Assembly (NCBI GenBank): GCA_963573385.1
Contig: CAUYLG010070551.1
Coordinates: forward strand, 1-64,000
Length of the DNA: 64,000 nt
DNA from: Cacajao melanocephalus
Lineage: Eukaryota > Chordata > Mammalia > Primates > Pitheciidae
Direction of reading: 5' to 3'
A program made the translations under genes and the position numbers. Below are positions 25,823 to 38,764 of the stretch, piece after piece (position 1 is the stretch's first letter; every line of letters starts with the position of its first letter). The notes beneath the pieces were generated by a model. That model saw only the letters and a list, made by a program, of their open reading frames with translations. It did no database searches and was not told the origin of the DNA.

Positions 25823-26127
25823 ACGTCAGTTGCGGTGGCTCATGCCTGTAATCCCAACACTTTGGGAGGCCGAAGCAAGCAGGTTGCTTAAGCTCAGGAG
25901 TCCAAGACAAGCCTGGGAAACATGGCAAAAAACCTATCTCTACAAAAAATACCAAAATTAGCCAGGCATGGTGGTATCTACCTGTAGTCCCAGTTACCCA
26001 GAAGGCTGAGGTTGGAGGATCACCTGAGCCCAGGAGGTCAAGGCTGCAGTGAATTGTGATCAAACCACTGTATTCCACCCTGGGCAACAGAGTTAAATCC
26101 TGTCTCAAAAAAAAAAAAAAAAAAAAA
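25823..26127 (+). mobile_element. Alu (AluJ-like) with poly(A)
   Basis: It runs from 'cctacgtcagttgcggtggctcatgcc' to 'gggcaacagagttaaatcctgtctc' and about 21 As. A short (GATA)n-type run follows at 26130-26152. Confidence 0.95.
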
Positions 26128-26455
26128 CCTAGATAGATAGAGAGAGATAGATAATGTTTAGACTAAAGCTGCCTCGTTACATATTTTAAGTCTGTACATA
26201 GTGAACTGTAACTTCACTGGATGTGTAAACAGACTGTAACTTACTCTTGTACTGATCACTGAGTTGTGGCCAGCTGTTCCAACTGTGTTCCAATCAGGCA
26301 AATACTGTAATCAGTTTGGTGTTTCAGCACCTCACTTCCATTTTCTGTATGTCACTTTCCTTTTTCTGTCCGTAAATCCTCTGTAGCCTTGAAGTAGCAC
26401 AATGAACCGAATCTATTCTGGTTCATTGGGCTGCCTATTTATGAATTATTCTTTG

Positions 26456-26560
26456 TTCAACTAAACTCTGTTAAATCTAATTTTTCTAAAGTTTTTCTTT
26501 TAACAAGATACACGGGAAGTTTTAACTGTATTTGTAATATTTTAACTCTCAAGATAGATG
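26456..26560 (+). repeat. direct repeat copy 2 (LTR-end-like)
   Basis: Partner of 25036-25135, about 1.42 kb downstream. Upstream text from about 26230 ('gtactgatcactgagttgtggcc', 'ctgcctatttatgaattattc') may be more of the same LTR, absent or unrecognisable at the first copy. Confidence 0.7.
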
Positions 26561-26650
26561 GTCGCCTCATAGGTGTTTCTATTATTATTGAAACTTTTTG
26601 TAATTTTGACTATTTCATTACAATGTTTAAAGGAAAATGTACTGTAGTGA

Positions 26651-27268
26651 TGTTACTGGAAAGGGATCCCCATCCACACCCCAAGAGAGGGTTCTTGGAT
26701 CTCATGCAAGAAAGAATTTGGGGCTAGTCCATGAAGTGAAAACAATTAAGAAAATAAAGAAATAAAGAATGGCTACTCGATAGGCAGAGAAGCAGCATGG
26801 ACTGCTCAGCTGCTTATACTTATTGTTACTTTTTAATTATATGCTAAATAAGGGATGGATTATTCATGAGTGTTCTGCAAGGGACAACAATTCCCGGAAC
26901 TAAGAGTTCCTCCCCTTTTAGATCATATAGGGTGACTTCCTGACATGGCCATGACATTTGAAACTGTCATGGTGCTGGTGGGAGTATCTTCTAGCATGCT
27001 AATACATTATAATTAGCATATAATGAGCAGTGAGGATGGTCAGAGGTCACTCTCTTCACCATCTTGGTTATCGTAGGATTCTGGCCAGCTTCTTTACTGC
27101 AATCTGTTTTATCAGCAAGGTCTTTGTGACTTGTATCTTGTGCCAACCTATTTCATCCTGTGACTAAGAATGCCTTAACCTCCTGGAAATGTAGCCCAGT
27201 AGATCTCAGCCTTATTTTGCCCAGCCCCTATTCAAGATGGAGCTACTCTGGTTCAAACGCCTCTCACT
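26651..27268 (+). mobile_element. ERV1-type solo LTR (LTR8-like by memory)
   Basis: It begins TGTTACTGGAAAGG and continues 'gagggttcttggatctcatgc', 'aagaatggctactcgatagg', 'tatagggtgacttcctgacatgg', 'actgtcatggtgctggtggg', 'agaggtcactctcttcaccatcttgg', 'ttttatcagcaaggtcttt' and 'ttcaagatggagctactctggttc'. The wording matches a known ERV1 LTR closely; the family label LTR8 is from memory and uncertain. No internal retroviral region adjoins it, and I could not fix a target duplication. Confidence 0.8.
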
Positions 27269-30200
27269 GGTATATTTGAAAGTGATAGTTTCCAGAGAGA
27301 GGGAATGGTGATAGTATCAAATGCTGCAGAGTTCAAATGCGAGAATTAACAAGTGTCCTTCGGATGGAAGAACCTAGTATATTCTTGTTGACTTGGCAGT
27401 TGTCTGAGTGGTGTGGTAGGAATGATGGTTGAGAAGAGATTGGAAATTGTGAGGTAGAGGCAAGGAAAACCAACAACATACATGAAAGAAAATATTTATT
27501 CCAACAGAATTCTGTTGTAAGATGGCCTGGGCACAGTTCAAAAGCAGACCTACACTCAAGAGGTTTATCACATGTGCTTTTCTCTTTGTGTATTCCCACT
27601 GCACTTTAAACCAACACACATTGTAAGCAGTTTCTTTGCTGAGAAGCAGTAAAAATGCAGCAAGTGCTTGTAGTCATGCAGTATGCATTTTTACAAACCT
27701 TGACTGCTTTGCTTTAGGTCACTATACATAAATGACAAGGAGCCAATAAAAGTTCAGTAGGATGGGTACATTGGGGCAGATTTACCCTAAGTGGGAATGA
27801 ACTAGAGGTGGGAGGGGAGTTTCCAATTGTTGACTCCATTTAAGGGGTTAGGAGGAAAATGAAAGATGGAGACGAATAGATCTAGGATTTAGGAAGAGAC
27901 AAATAAGAATAGGAGAAATAAAATATGAAAAATGAGGATTAGGAAAAGCCTCCCTCAATTTGCAATTCTTGACCCATGAGAGTACATTTAATGCTTCCTT
28001 TGTCTTCAATAAATACATCCACAATTAAAAATGCATTATCTGTGCAAAACACATTGTGAAACTACATGCTTTCTTCTTGAAGCAGCCAAGCTAAGGTACT
28101 TAACTAAGTGCTTACAAAAATGTTAATCCTCTGGCAACAACTACCAGAAGATTTTGTATACCAAGTACAGTCAGAAATAAATGATCACAAATGAAGGTTA
28201 AGTCAGAGCACCATCCTAAAATGTAAAAGTGGGAGGTAAGAATTTAATAGCAATAATCAAAATGAAAGATAGTCAATGAGCTGTTCTTAATAGGATAGCG
28301 AGATTTAGCAAAGATGACAGGATGACCAGTTTGAATTTGAATTTAAAATAAACAACACATAATTTTTATAGTATAAATACATTCCTTGCAATATTTAGAA
28401 CAGACTTGTATTGGAAACCTTAATTTGCTGTTTATATGAACTTCAGTTTTAACTGAGTGTAGCGTATTTTATCTAACAGTTCCAGTGCTCGGGTGCTCTC
28501 ACTGATCTTCGGAGTTAAACAGTTACCTTCTTTCTGTTTCTTACTCAATTTCATTTTCAATTTTCCTGTCATATCTTTCTCTTCTTTTAATATTATATAT
28601 CTTTCAGGGAAGTGACAAATGGAATGAGGTTTCATTTCTCTGAGATCTTATGTTTTAGACTAATTGCTTTACTTAGAACCTTCTCTAAATTATCTAGTCA
28701 CACTTTGACATATTTCTAGTAATAGAGTTCATTAGTATTCTATTCCCCCTTAAAATTAATTTTGTTCAAAAGACCTAGTTCTAACTTTCATGACTTTGAA
28801 TTTTGGCTTTTCAGTAAACTCAGCTGAAAAACTCTTTAGTTATACTACTATGCATTTTGTTACAGATGCAAGAAATGTTAACATCATGTTGACAAATAGC
28901 AAAGATTCTCTCCTTGACTAAACTTTAGTCAGACTCCTCCTCAATTTAGCCCCTGACATTTGAACTTTTATGTTCATCTCTATATTGTCCAATTCTAGCA
29001 AGAAATCTAAGTCAGGTCAGCAATAATGCCCCATCCTCAATATCTGATCACCTTGATATCAGGTTTCTCCTTCTCCATCACCAAGGTGAGGTCTGATCAT
29101 CCTGGCTGGCAGTCAGCAAGAATCCTGGTAGGTCAGTTTAGTCCAAATCCACCCTTACTCCTGCTTTTCCCCCACTGACTCCCCACCTTTACCCTGCTTT
29201 TGCTACTTGGGTATAAATTTTCAAATTGCTTTGTTATATTTAAAATTGAGCCCCATCTCTCTCCTCTATTACAAAAGCTTATTGTAGTGACCTCCCTTAA
29301 ATGAAGTCTTCCTTACTGATTTTAGTAAGTGTCATGAATAGTTTTCCCTTCAATACAGAAACAAGTAATTTCAAAAAAAATTAAAAGAAATCTACTCTGG
29401 GAAATAGACATGGCTAAATATGTTAATAAGGATTACTTTCACAAATGTGGCTCATGTGGAACCCTGTACTAATTTCCATCAACCCGTCTTCTTTATGCAA
29501 TAAAACAGAGTCAAGATATTCATTTAAGGAAATCAATCCTCCAAACCTAAGATAGATTTCATCACTTAATACTGTCTCCAAATACAAATATAAAAATTTT
29601 TAAATGATTTATTCCAGAGCAATGCATTTCTCTTAGTAAATTTTAAGTGCAATAAGTTTTACTTTGTTATGTGAAAAAGGTGTTTAAATGCACTGGATTT
29701 TACAAAACCTTTCCATGCTTTGCAGTTGTATTCAGATCTGTGTCTTCATTTTGTTTGAAATTATCCATGTGAAGTAAGCATTTATAATTTTATTCTTACT
29801 AAACATAACTATTAACATTTTAAAGTGTTCTTCTTAAGGTAAATAGCTTTCTAAAGATGAATAACATTTTATTCCTTCCCAAATAATGTATATATATTAT
29901 TGACTATATTAATGTATCTTCCCAATATCACCAAAGAAGTACAAGGCTTTGTAGTAAAACTGACATGGGACTTAGCCCTCGCCCCATTCATTTCTGCTCT
30001 GTGATATTGTATAAGCCACTTAAACTCTGTATTTTAATTTTTATTTTTGTAAAAGTGATCTAATTAGAACTGCTTTATAAGGATACTGTGAAAGTTAAAA
30101 GTATTAATGCAAGCAAAACACTTTTAATGCCTGGATGATTCTGAGTGTTAGCAGTATCACTTATCAGTGGGAAATCTTACATTTGAGTCTTTTTTTACAT

Positions 30201-30834
30201 TTAGGATGCATTAATTTTTATTATATGGACATTCACAATCATTTGGGATTCCTTACACCTTCCATATAGAAAGGTGAATACATAGCAAAGTAGAAAGAAT
30301 GTTGTCAGGAAACCTTCCAATGCCTTTTTCCAGTCTTATTTTTCATCTTGTTATCCTCTTCCCCTGTCCCAGCTACTCGATATCTTTATGTTGGCTCCCA
30401 TAACGTGTATAAAGGAGGATAGGGAAAGAAATTTTCTGAGTGGCATATCACCTACCTGGATCTATAACACTTAGATTTTCAGAACCACCCTCTTGCAAAC
30501 TCCTACCTCTGTTAGCATTTATATGATGCATAATTTAGGGCTCAACTGTGAATCTCAGATCAGATCTCTCTTATCTTTCCCTTTGTGGAAAAAGAAAAAA
30601 AAAGCTACTACCAAACCTGCTTGCCTTCCTCTTAGTAATGTAGGTACAGATAGTTATGACCATGCTACTGAGTTCTGACTAAAGAAATGTGGTTAGAAAT
30701 AATACACACTACTCACAGGCATCATCCATAACATTTCCCTCTGAATCTTTCCCTCCCTCTCTCATTCTTCCTCCATTTTCAGCATGAAACGTATCAACAA
30801 AGAAGCCAAATTACGGAAATCAGATACTCGTCCA
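27269..30834. other. long mostly single-copy stretch
   Basis: About 3.5 kb without Alu or L1. A MIR relic is probable at 29965-30140 (+): 'gtgatattgtataagccac', 'ttaaactctg', 'ttgtaaaagtgatct', 'aaggatactgtgaaagtta'. No gene recognised. Confidence 0.45.
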
Positions 30835-31165
30835 GTATTATGAACTGAATATTTGTGTCTCCCCCAATTCCTATACTGAAATCCTAATTCCCAGTGTAAT
30901 GGCATTAGGAAGTAGAGATGGGGCCTTTGAAAGACAATTAGATCATGAGTGTGGAGCCCTCATGAATGGGGTTAGTATCCTTCTAAGAAGAAACACAAGA
31001 TAGATGATTCTCTCTTGACTATGTGAGAATACAACAAAAACACGGCCATCTGTAAACTGAGAAGAGAGACTTCACAAAGAATTGACCATTGTGGCAACCT
31101 AATCTGGAACCCAGTTCCAGCCTTCAGAATTGTGAGAAGTAAATATTGTTCAAGAGAAATAGTTA
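30835..31165 (+). mobile_element. MLT1-type LTR (MLT1A-like)
   Basis: 'tatgaactgaatatttgtgtc', 'ccagtgtaatggcattagg', 'gatggggcctttgaaagaca', 'ggagccctcatgaatggggttagtatcc' and 'ccagccttcagaattgtgagaa' follow the MLT1A consensus order on the + strand. Confidence 0.85.
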
Positions 31166-31264
31166 TACATGGGCTCAGGCATCAAGAATATTAAACAAAT
31201 ACTCCGTATTTATAGTTACACAATAGCTGAATGTCATAAATACGTTATGTCACATGACAAAGAA

Positions 31265-31760
31265 AATTAAGTTTACAGGTAGAATTACAGAAGTCAGGGT
31301 GGTCAAAGATGCCCACATCCTTATTCCCAAAAGCCATGAGTATTATATTATGCTATGTGGCAAAGGAAGATTAAAGTTACAGTTATAATTAAGGTGCTTA
31401 TCAGCTGACTTTAAAATAGGAAAACTATCCTGGATTATCCTTGTGAGCCCAGTGTAATCCTTTAAAACTGGAAGAGGGAGAGAGAAGAGGAGGTAAAGAA
31501 GTATGAGGAGTACTCTACCCACCATTGCCAGCTCTGAAGATGGAGGAAGAAAACCTTGGACCAAGGAATGCAGGAGCATCTAGAAGCTGGAAAACGTAAG
31601 AAAATGGCTTTTCCTCGAAAGCCTCCAAAAATAAAAAATAAAACAAGCAAACTGCTGAGATCTCGATTTTTACTCATTAATATCCATGTCACACTCTGAC
31701 TGTATTTGTATCATGTTAAACCACTAAATTTGTGCTGATTTCTTACTCTTCCAACTTCAG
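31265..31760 (+). mobile_element. MLT1-type LTR (older subfamily)
   Basis: 'cccacatccttattccc', 'tatgctatgtggcaaaggaaga', 'actatcctggattatccttg', 'tgagcccagtgtaatcc', 'ctgaagatggaggaag', 'ctagaagctggaaaa' and 'aaaccactaaatttgtg' match the order of an MLT1C/D-like LTR. It lies 100 bp after another MLT1 in the same orientation but is a separate, older subfamily. Confidence 0.75.
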
Positions 31761-32595
31761 GCAACTACTTGACTTGTAGACTTGTAGCTGCATCACCACA
31801 ATCTCTTCCTCCAAGGTCGCATTGCCTCATCCCTCTTCATTCTGTGGCAGACCTCTCTGCCACACAAATGTCATTAGATTTAGGAACCATACAAGAAAGT
31901 CCAGGATAATCTTCTCATGTGCAAAACTACCAAAAAGAAAGAAAAAAGCAATCCTGTTCTGTCTGATTTCTAAATTCTGAAAATACTTTGCATGCTACTG
32001 AGAAGCTAAAGTCAAAATTCCAGGTAATAGCAAGCCAATAAATTTGAAACAGAAATGCCAAAAATAACAAATGAAAAACTTTTAAAAGAATCAACTCTTT
32101 AGACAGCACGTATATTATAAATTTGAGAAACATATTAGTTTATCATTTTTAAAAAGTTATATTGGTAGAGAGAGGGGAGGAGAGACAAGTATACAATATA
32201 AACTTTGGGGAGAATCATTCCCCTTTCTAATCTAGCGGGTTCTTCTGTTTGTTTCAGGAATGTTGTTTTTTTTTTTCTCATATTGGGGAAAAATCACAAC
32301 CGTTTATATTAATTTTTATTAATTTCAATGACAAATATCAATTAATAGACACTTTGAAACATCACAACTGAGACATTCAATGCCACAGTTTGGTAAGAGT
32401 CCATGTTATGATCCCTATCTTATGACAAAAAGATTAAAGCTAATGGTGTAAGTGATATAGAATACAGAAGAACTAAAACTTGAACATAGTTCAAGTTAAG
32501 AACTGCTGTGAAATACCACTCTGCTTTTTACAAATTCTACATCATTTAATACTGCCGTTATGAAAAATGAAGTTTTCTTATATCCCACTGCTATT
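31761..32595. other. single-copy sequence with a MIR (minus)
   Basis: A reverse-complement MIR is likely at 32395-32540. A 9-bp-arm inverted repeat (aacttgaac / gttcaagtt, loop 3) lies at 32477-32497. Nothing else was recognised. Confidence 0.45.
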
Positions 32596-32912
32596 TTGTT
32601 GTTGGTGGTGGTGGTGGTGTTTTGTTTTGAGATGGACTTTCACTCTTGTCACCCAGGCTGGAGTACAGTGGCGTGATCTCGGCTCACTGCAACTTCTGCC
32701 TACTGGGTTCAAGCAATTCTCCTGCTTCAGCCCCCAAGTAGCTGGGATTACAGGCACCTGCCACCACGCCCATCTAATTTTTGTATTTTTAGTAGAAACA
32801 GGGTTTCACCATGTTGGCCAGGCTGGGGTCTCGAACTCCTGACCTCAGGTGATCCACCCGCCTCAGCCTCCCAAAGTGCTGGGATTACAAGCATGAGCCA
32901 CTGTGCCCAGCC
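32596..32912 (-). mobile_element. Alu (minus) with a (GGT)n-converted tail
   Basis: Reverse-complement Alu ending 'catgagccactgtgcccagcc'. Flanks CCCACTGCTATT (32584-32595) and CCCAATGCTATT (32913-32924) are a target duplication with one change. The stretch between the left flank and 'gagatggactttcac' is 'ttgttgttggtggtggtgg...'. The poly(A) tail has therefore become a trinucleotide microsatellite. Confidence 0.95.
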
Positions 32913-32924
32913 CCCAATGCTATT

Positions 32925-33937
32925 AAGGAAAGTAGTGTTTTCTTATATCTACAAAGTTAAAGATAAGTACAATATTACGCAGAGCTTACATTGAACTCAA
33001 CTCTAATAGATCTCATGATTCCTTTCTTTCTGAATCCATGTACTTCAAGCTGCCTTACTTACAGAGAATTTTCCTCAATGCTACAGTTTCAGGGAGAGCA
33101 TTGGCATCAGAAAAATATAATTGCTTCACTGACCCAGTTCATGACATGAGTTACATCCAAGTCTACAAATTGAGTGGATTGATTGTTGCAGTCAGCTCAC
33201 TGAGTTCAGGATTCCATTACCCACACCCTGTTGGGGATTGGTCATTGTAGGAGGCTGACCTAGTCTCATTTGTTGTGGTTGCCTTCTGTATTTTATCTTA
33301 ACTTCTTGTCTAGGTCTTTGAATCACCTTTATCTTCCTATTGATTATCTTACTACTTGACTGGTTTTGACACATTGTTTCATTCCCGTTTATGGTGAAAC
33401 AAGTTTCTAATGACTGTGTTGCCTCCTCAGAAATAGATTAGGGTGAAAATGTTTAAAAGTTTTAGAAATTAGCTTATTAATGTTTCTATTAATTTTTATG
33501 ATGATGTCCCCACATTAGTAATCAGTGAAAATCAACTTTAAGTTATCTAGATCCAAAATGAAGAAGAAGAAATCTCATTATCTACGTCTCTCAGTTATTC
33601 CTGTCCTACTCCTGTTGACATTATTCTGATGTCCAGAGAGGTCCCCACTCCCAGGCTGCCCTCTTCTCTGAGTAGAATCACAGTCTTTCTCTGTTACTAT
33701 TCTGCTGTCTTAAACTGTGATTGAAATGCCATTATCTTATCTTGGCTTGCATATATTCTGTTTTTCTCCCATCTGTCTCTTTCCAGGGACCTTTCTTATT
33801 CCATTTGTCCAAACCAGAGAAGACCCTCATGCTCTATAAGAATTTTACTCCCCAATCTTCCCCCACCTCCTTTTTCTATGCATTACATTTATAATGCATT
33901 CCCCTCTAGTTAAGAATTACTGTAAAACTCTTAAGTA
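32925..33937. other. single-copy sequence
   Basis: No gene or repeat recognised. Confidence 0.4.
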
Positions 33938-34256
33938 CAGGCAGTCCTGACTTAGGATGCTTTGATTTAATTCTTTGACTTTACAGTGGTGCTAAATTGT
34001 CACAATTTTGACATAATATACAGTTTTCAATAAGTTACACGAGATATTCAATACTTTATTATAAAATACCCTTTGTGTGCGATGTTTCTGCCCAAGTGTA
34101 GGCTAATGTAAATGTTCTTAGCACATTTAAGGTAGTCTAGGCTAAGTTATGATGTTTGATGGTTTAAGTATATTAAACACATTTTCAATTTATGGTATTT
34201 TCAGTGTGTGATGGCTTTATTGGGACATAACCTCATTCTAAGTCTTGAAGTATCTG
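33938..34256. mobile_element. Tigger/MER8-type MITE
   Basis: The left end CAGGCAGTCCTGACTTAGGA follows TA (33936-33937). The interior has 'actttacagtggtgctaaa', 'cccaagtgtaggctaatgta', 'aggtagtctaggctaagtta' and 'tgggacataacctcattctaa'. The right end is the inverted partner 'tctaagtcttgaagtatctg', followed by TG where TA is expected. It matches a non-autonomous pogo/Tigger family from memory. It has no transposase. Confidence 0.85.
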
Positions 34257-37200
34257 TGTAGAGTTTTGCAAATGAAAATTATAAAGTTAAAAGTTAAACA
34301 TATATAAAGCCATATACATATATAGAATAATTTCCTCTCTGTAAAATGTCTAAGGTGATGGTAAAGAAAGGAATAACATAAAATAGTATCAGATAAGATC
34401 ACGGCAAAAGCAGAGACAGGAGACAAATTTATATTTAATACTATGTTAGAGCCATTTGTCATGGTGTGGGGCTCATAGTACTGAGATTATGAGTAGGAAT
34501 ATTCAACCAAGAGATTTGGAGACAAGGATGTTTTGATAACTGGGACTGATAGGCCACGTGTCTACCAGTCATTTTGTTTAATATAGCTACTTTTAAATAC
34601 ATGGACAGAACTTTAATCAGGCCACCCAAGATAAAGAAGCCTCTCAGATCACTCCCATTTCAATATTCCCTGAGTAAGCCTCATGATATCATTCGTTTAC
34701 CCCCAGATCAGAAAATGGTTGGCTCCAGCCTGCAATCCCAGAAGGGGCTCATCTTTTGTCAACCAAGAGCAATCAAAAAGCCTTTTTTTCCCTCTTCCTC
34801 CACCCTTTTCTGTTACCTGTTTCTTCTCTAGGTCAAAATTTTTGGGAGGATAAAGCAGAAAGAATGTTATCTTTGTAGAAGTACTCTGTCTTTGTTTTAG
34901 AGTCATTCCTAGGAAAATGTTAGCATAAAATTATTTATTTTGACAGAAACTTTACTAGGTGATTCCAAAATCAAACATAGGACAAATGTCAACCAAAAAC
35001 TGATTTTTTTTTGAGTTCCAGAATTAGATTATTTTTTAAGATACAGACAAAGCCTTTGTAAAAATGTGGAAGTATAAAGCATGGCAGAGAAGGGGCCTTC
35101 TCTGCAGACTCTGTCTCATGGGTGGACACGTGATAAATCCCTTAAATTGCTTCCCAGGTGCTCACAAGCCTCAGTAAGAAAGCTGAGTGGCGTGGTTTCT
35201 GCTGGAATGACTATTCAAGAACAGTAAACTTTGCTGACTCTGGTTGATTGAGCGAGAAAGGAAGTACTTGTTAAATGGCTAAGAGAGCTGTGCTCCAGGG
35301 CAGAGAGAAGCAACCACTCCTGCTTAACAGACCGTATAGAAAGAATAGCTATTGGAAGCTGCCATGTTTGCAGTTTTCTTCCAAGATGCAATTTATGGTT
35401 AAAAACTTTTAAATTATTAGTACTTTCAATTGACTCATCTCTATAGATTACATTTTAATTGAGAAATTATTCTCTCTGCAGGTGCAGATAGAATATATTT
35501 TGAATTCTATTTTTTGTAATAAAATGCATACATACTTCAGGTAAGATGTTTACAAAAATGTTTTTTTTTACCTCCTTTCAGAGTACTTTTATAAACATTT
35601 TTGCAAGACCAGGGTAATTTGTTTCTATTTATGGTACTTTAAAATGTTTTGTAAAATTTAGATGCTGGAAAATCATAGTCTTTCTCATTTCATTGCAGTG
35701 CAGAAAGGAATACAAATGTATCCAATTATAAAAAGAAGTACCATCAAAAGATTCTTCCCACATGTTGAAATAGTCCAAAGCATACATATAATTTCAAAAT
35801 TATATTTTTTACCCTGAGCTTTCATTAATTAATTTGCTCAGTTTCATCCTTGCTCTTTCTGGGATAACTTTAATCATCTTTCCATTTGCAACCTTTGTTT
35901 TCAAATATATTTTGGCACTTGTTGATATTTTTATCTGATTTTGGTAATAGTATTCACAATGATGTCTGCTAGTTCACCTTTGACAAGAAAAGCCCTGAGT
36001 TACTGACAACAATGGATACAGGAGGTACATCTTGTGAATGTATAATCATTCAAAATTATGAGAAAACAGACTAAAAGAATCTGTAAAACCTTTCCAGAGA
36101 TCATAATAAGGAAGACCATTTCCTTCCCATCTATTTTCCATATTGATTTAAAATGAGTACTGGAGAGAATTATTGACTGATTCATTTATACTCAAATCAT
36201 TTTCCACTAGCACCAAATTGTTTCACTCCAACCCCCTACATTAGGTGAAGATGCTCCTAACAGTTTTGGTTATCAGGAAACTTAGCCTCACATCTCAAGC
36301 TTCAGCCAAAAGCAAAAGCAAAACGTGGGGTCAGACATAGCTTTTTAATGAGAAAAAGTGTGTAGACACATTCCTCACTAATACTGCATGGGGAAGTTCT
36401 GGTTCCTGTGAACTTATGCCAATTGACTATTAAAAGAAATGTTAGTTTGGACTCATAATGGTACAAAAAAACTAGATTAATAAAAGAGGATATAAATAGG
36501 TATAAACTAGGAAAAGGGGGGGAAATTGGGTGTCCTACGCTACACTGATTTGACCCATTAGTACTCTATAAATTTAATGAAAGAAAAAATATCAAGATTA
36601 CATAGGCATGCCACATACATGTAACTGTCTCATAATGATAATCAGAGATTCTTTTGGCCAAAGAGTTCCTTGAGAACAACACATCAAAGATTCTATCATG
36701 TCCTCACTCCTGACAGCTCAAGGCTAACCAGGTTCTATGTGAATACCTCTAAGTGCAAGAAAGCAATACTTCTCCATTACTTGAGAATAACATTAAACGT
36801 CACAGTCACAGTTTCAATGAAATCTTTTTAAAGTATAACATTGCCCTAGTCCCTTGATATCTAAGTCAATTAGTGACAATAGTGGCTGCTGCTCCAGTTG
36901 CAAAAAAAAAAAAAATGGTGGCATTAAATATTTGATTTCTAGACACCTTGCCAACTTACAAAGCTCTTTGTCTACTTAACACATTGGTTTGTACATGGGA
37001 TGGACTCAATATCTGTTTGACAATTAAACTGGAAAACATGCTTATGAATTATTTCTGGAAATCAATTTTTAACACAACGTCAATTTATGTGAGTATATAT
37101 TGGTACCTTAGAATTGAGTCTCTTTATTTTGCTGACAGTTTCTTGAACTTCCAAAGCCTATTACTTCCCTAAACTCTAATCTTGAAAAACATCATTTTCC

Positions 37201-38764
37201 TTTCCTGTACGTGTACTATTATTTTAGCTGGGAATAAATACCCAGAGCATTGAACCACATTCTGCAAATTCTATGAAGTTTGAGAATACAACCTTCTTCT
37301 CTAAAGTGGCTGTTGAAAGAGTTGTTCATCTGACAGGTTTAAATGGTATTGAATCACTTTTGTCCTTCTCATATTGGAAAATATGTTTTCTTTACTCATA
37401 CAATTGAAAAATATTGCCATTATTTTGAATTATCTTGTCTTTTAAAAGAATTTTATCTTGGGAGTTACTTGAGCTCCTTTTCAATATATACACTTTTTAA
37501 CCTGTGTATTTTCTAGAGTGTAAGTATGCCTTTCTTATTTCTCTAGTGTCTTTGACTGATTTATAAGGTTTTATTTTTAACTTACAAGTTGTAGTTTTTC
37601 AGTTCTAGGGTTAAGGAGGTGATTTTTTCTTACTATGATGAGTTCCTTTACAAAGAACATTTTTAGTGTCTTCAACCTTTTCTATGATCACAGCTCACTT
37701 TTATATTTCCTGTAATTTTTTTTCTAACCTTATTTCTTTCCTATAAAAGTCAATTTTTGAACTCTTTCACGTTTCTTGCCAGAATGAACTGTTTTCTTTT
37801 CTGTTTTCTGATTCCTTCTGTTTCATTCTAGGCTCTTCTGCTCCATTTTTGATACTAGCATTCTCATCTTCTCTCATTTTCTGTGTTTCTGCCTACCTTC
37901 CCACATTGCATTACAATGATTATTTTAAATGTTTGTTGTAGACAACTCTCTGAGCCAGGTCGTTGCCTTTTATGTATTTGAAAATATAGTTTATCTCCAA
38001 ACCTACTTTTCCATTGTTGGACAAGTTCTTTGGCACCTTCTCTATCATACAAAGTTGGAAAGTTTACAAGGTAGCAGCAGTCTGAATTCAAGAATTCTGG
38101 GGATCCACACATGTGAATAAAGATAAGTAACAATTTGGAATAATGAGAGAAGAAAAGCTAATAGCAAATGATAAAGTGAACTTTAAGAGAAATAAAAAAT
38201 AACAAAATGAACAAATAAGATTATAAGAAATGTTAGGCAAATCTACTTTCCTGATTTGTATATTAAACATATTAAAGAAGTAGAAGCAAGTTTCTCATCA
38301 AAACATTTAATTCTAAGTGAATATTTTTTAATACAGAACATCCCAGACAGCAGGTATGGTTCTGGAGGTGGGATTTTAGGAGCCAGAAAAGAGTGGTGTG
38401 CACTTCATGCCTTCCAGGGGTTTAGTTTACTTATGGTGAGAAAACCTACAACACAAATAATTGCACAAGAAAATAAGGGGTAATGCAAGGTTACTTTTGA
38501 TTAAGTGGCAAGTAGATGGAACAAACCATCAGAACTCTAAAATAAGAGGAGAAAGGAGTTTTATGACTTAGACCAGTGCCTTGATACTATTGTATTATTA
38601 TTTTAAATGCACACTTTTTAATACTTTTTTATTTTTTATATATGATTTTTAAGAGCAATAACTTGTTGATTATTAAAAACTCAAACATCCTTGGTTAATT
38701 AAGAAGACAGTATCAGTCTAGCTAGCGGTTATTCATTTTATTATCATTTAAAAGTATTAGCTTT
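34257..38764. other. long single-copy AT-rich stretch
   Basis: About 4.5 kb with no Alu or L1 detected. It includes a motif cluster near 35127-35318 and an inverted repeat around 35549-35602 (tttacaaaaatgttt against aaacatttttgcaa). A poly(A) run is at 36902-36914. T-rich sequence at 37280-37850 might be decayed LINE but I cannot place it. Around 38335-38465 there may be an L2-like tail. Confidence 0.45.
35127..35318. promoter_or_regulatory. possible enhancer: E-box, AP-1-like, ETS and RUNX motifs
   Basis: Within single-copy DNA I see CACGTG at 35127-35132, TGCTGACTC (AP-1/MAF-like) at 35232-35240, AAAGGAAGT (ETS/PU.1-like) at 35257-35265 and AACCACT (RUNX) at 35312-35318. Motifs this short occur often by chance. 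The interest is only that PU.1 and AP-1 are known regulators of MSR1, whose last exon lies about 33 kb upstream. This is inference. Confidence 0.2.

Noticed and set aside
25821..26108. 95-codon minus-strand opening with a typical 'GLxxIHCSLDLLGSGDPPTSA' style
   Set aside because: This is the well-known translation of an antisense Alu. The same holds for openings at 10396-10617, 15749-15937, 20091-20279, 32567-32842, 40134-40439, 49323-49667 and 62571-62822.
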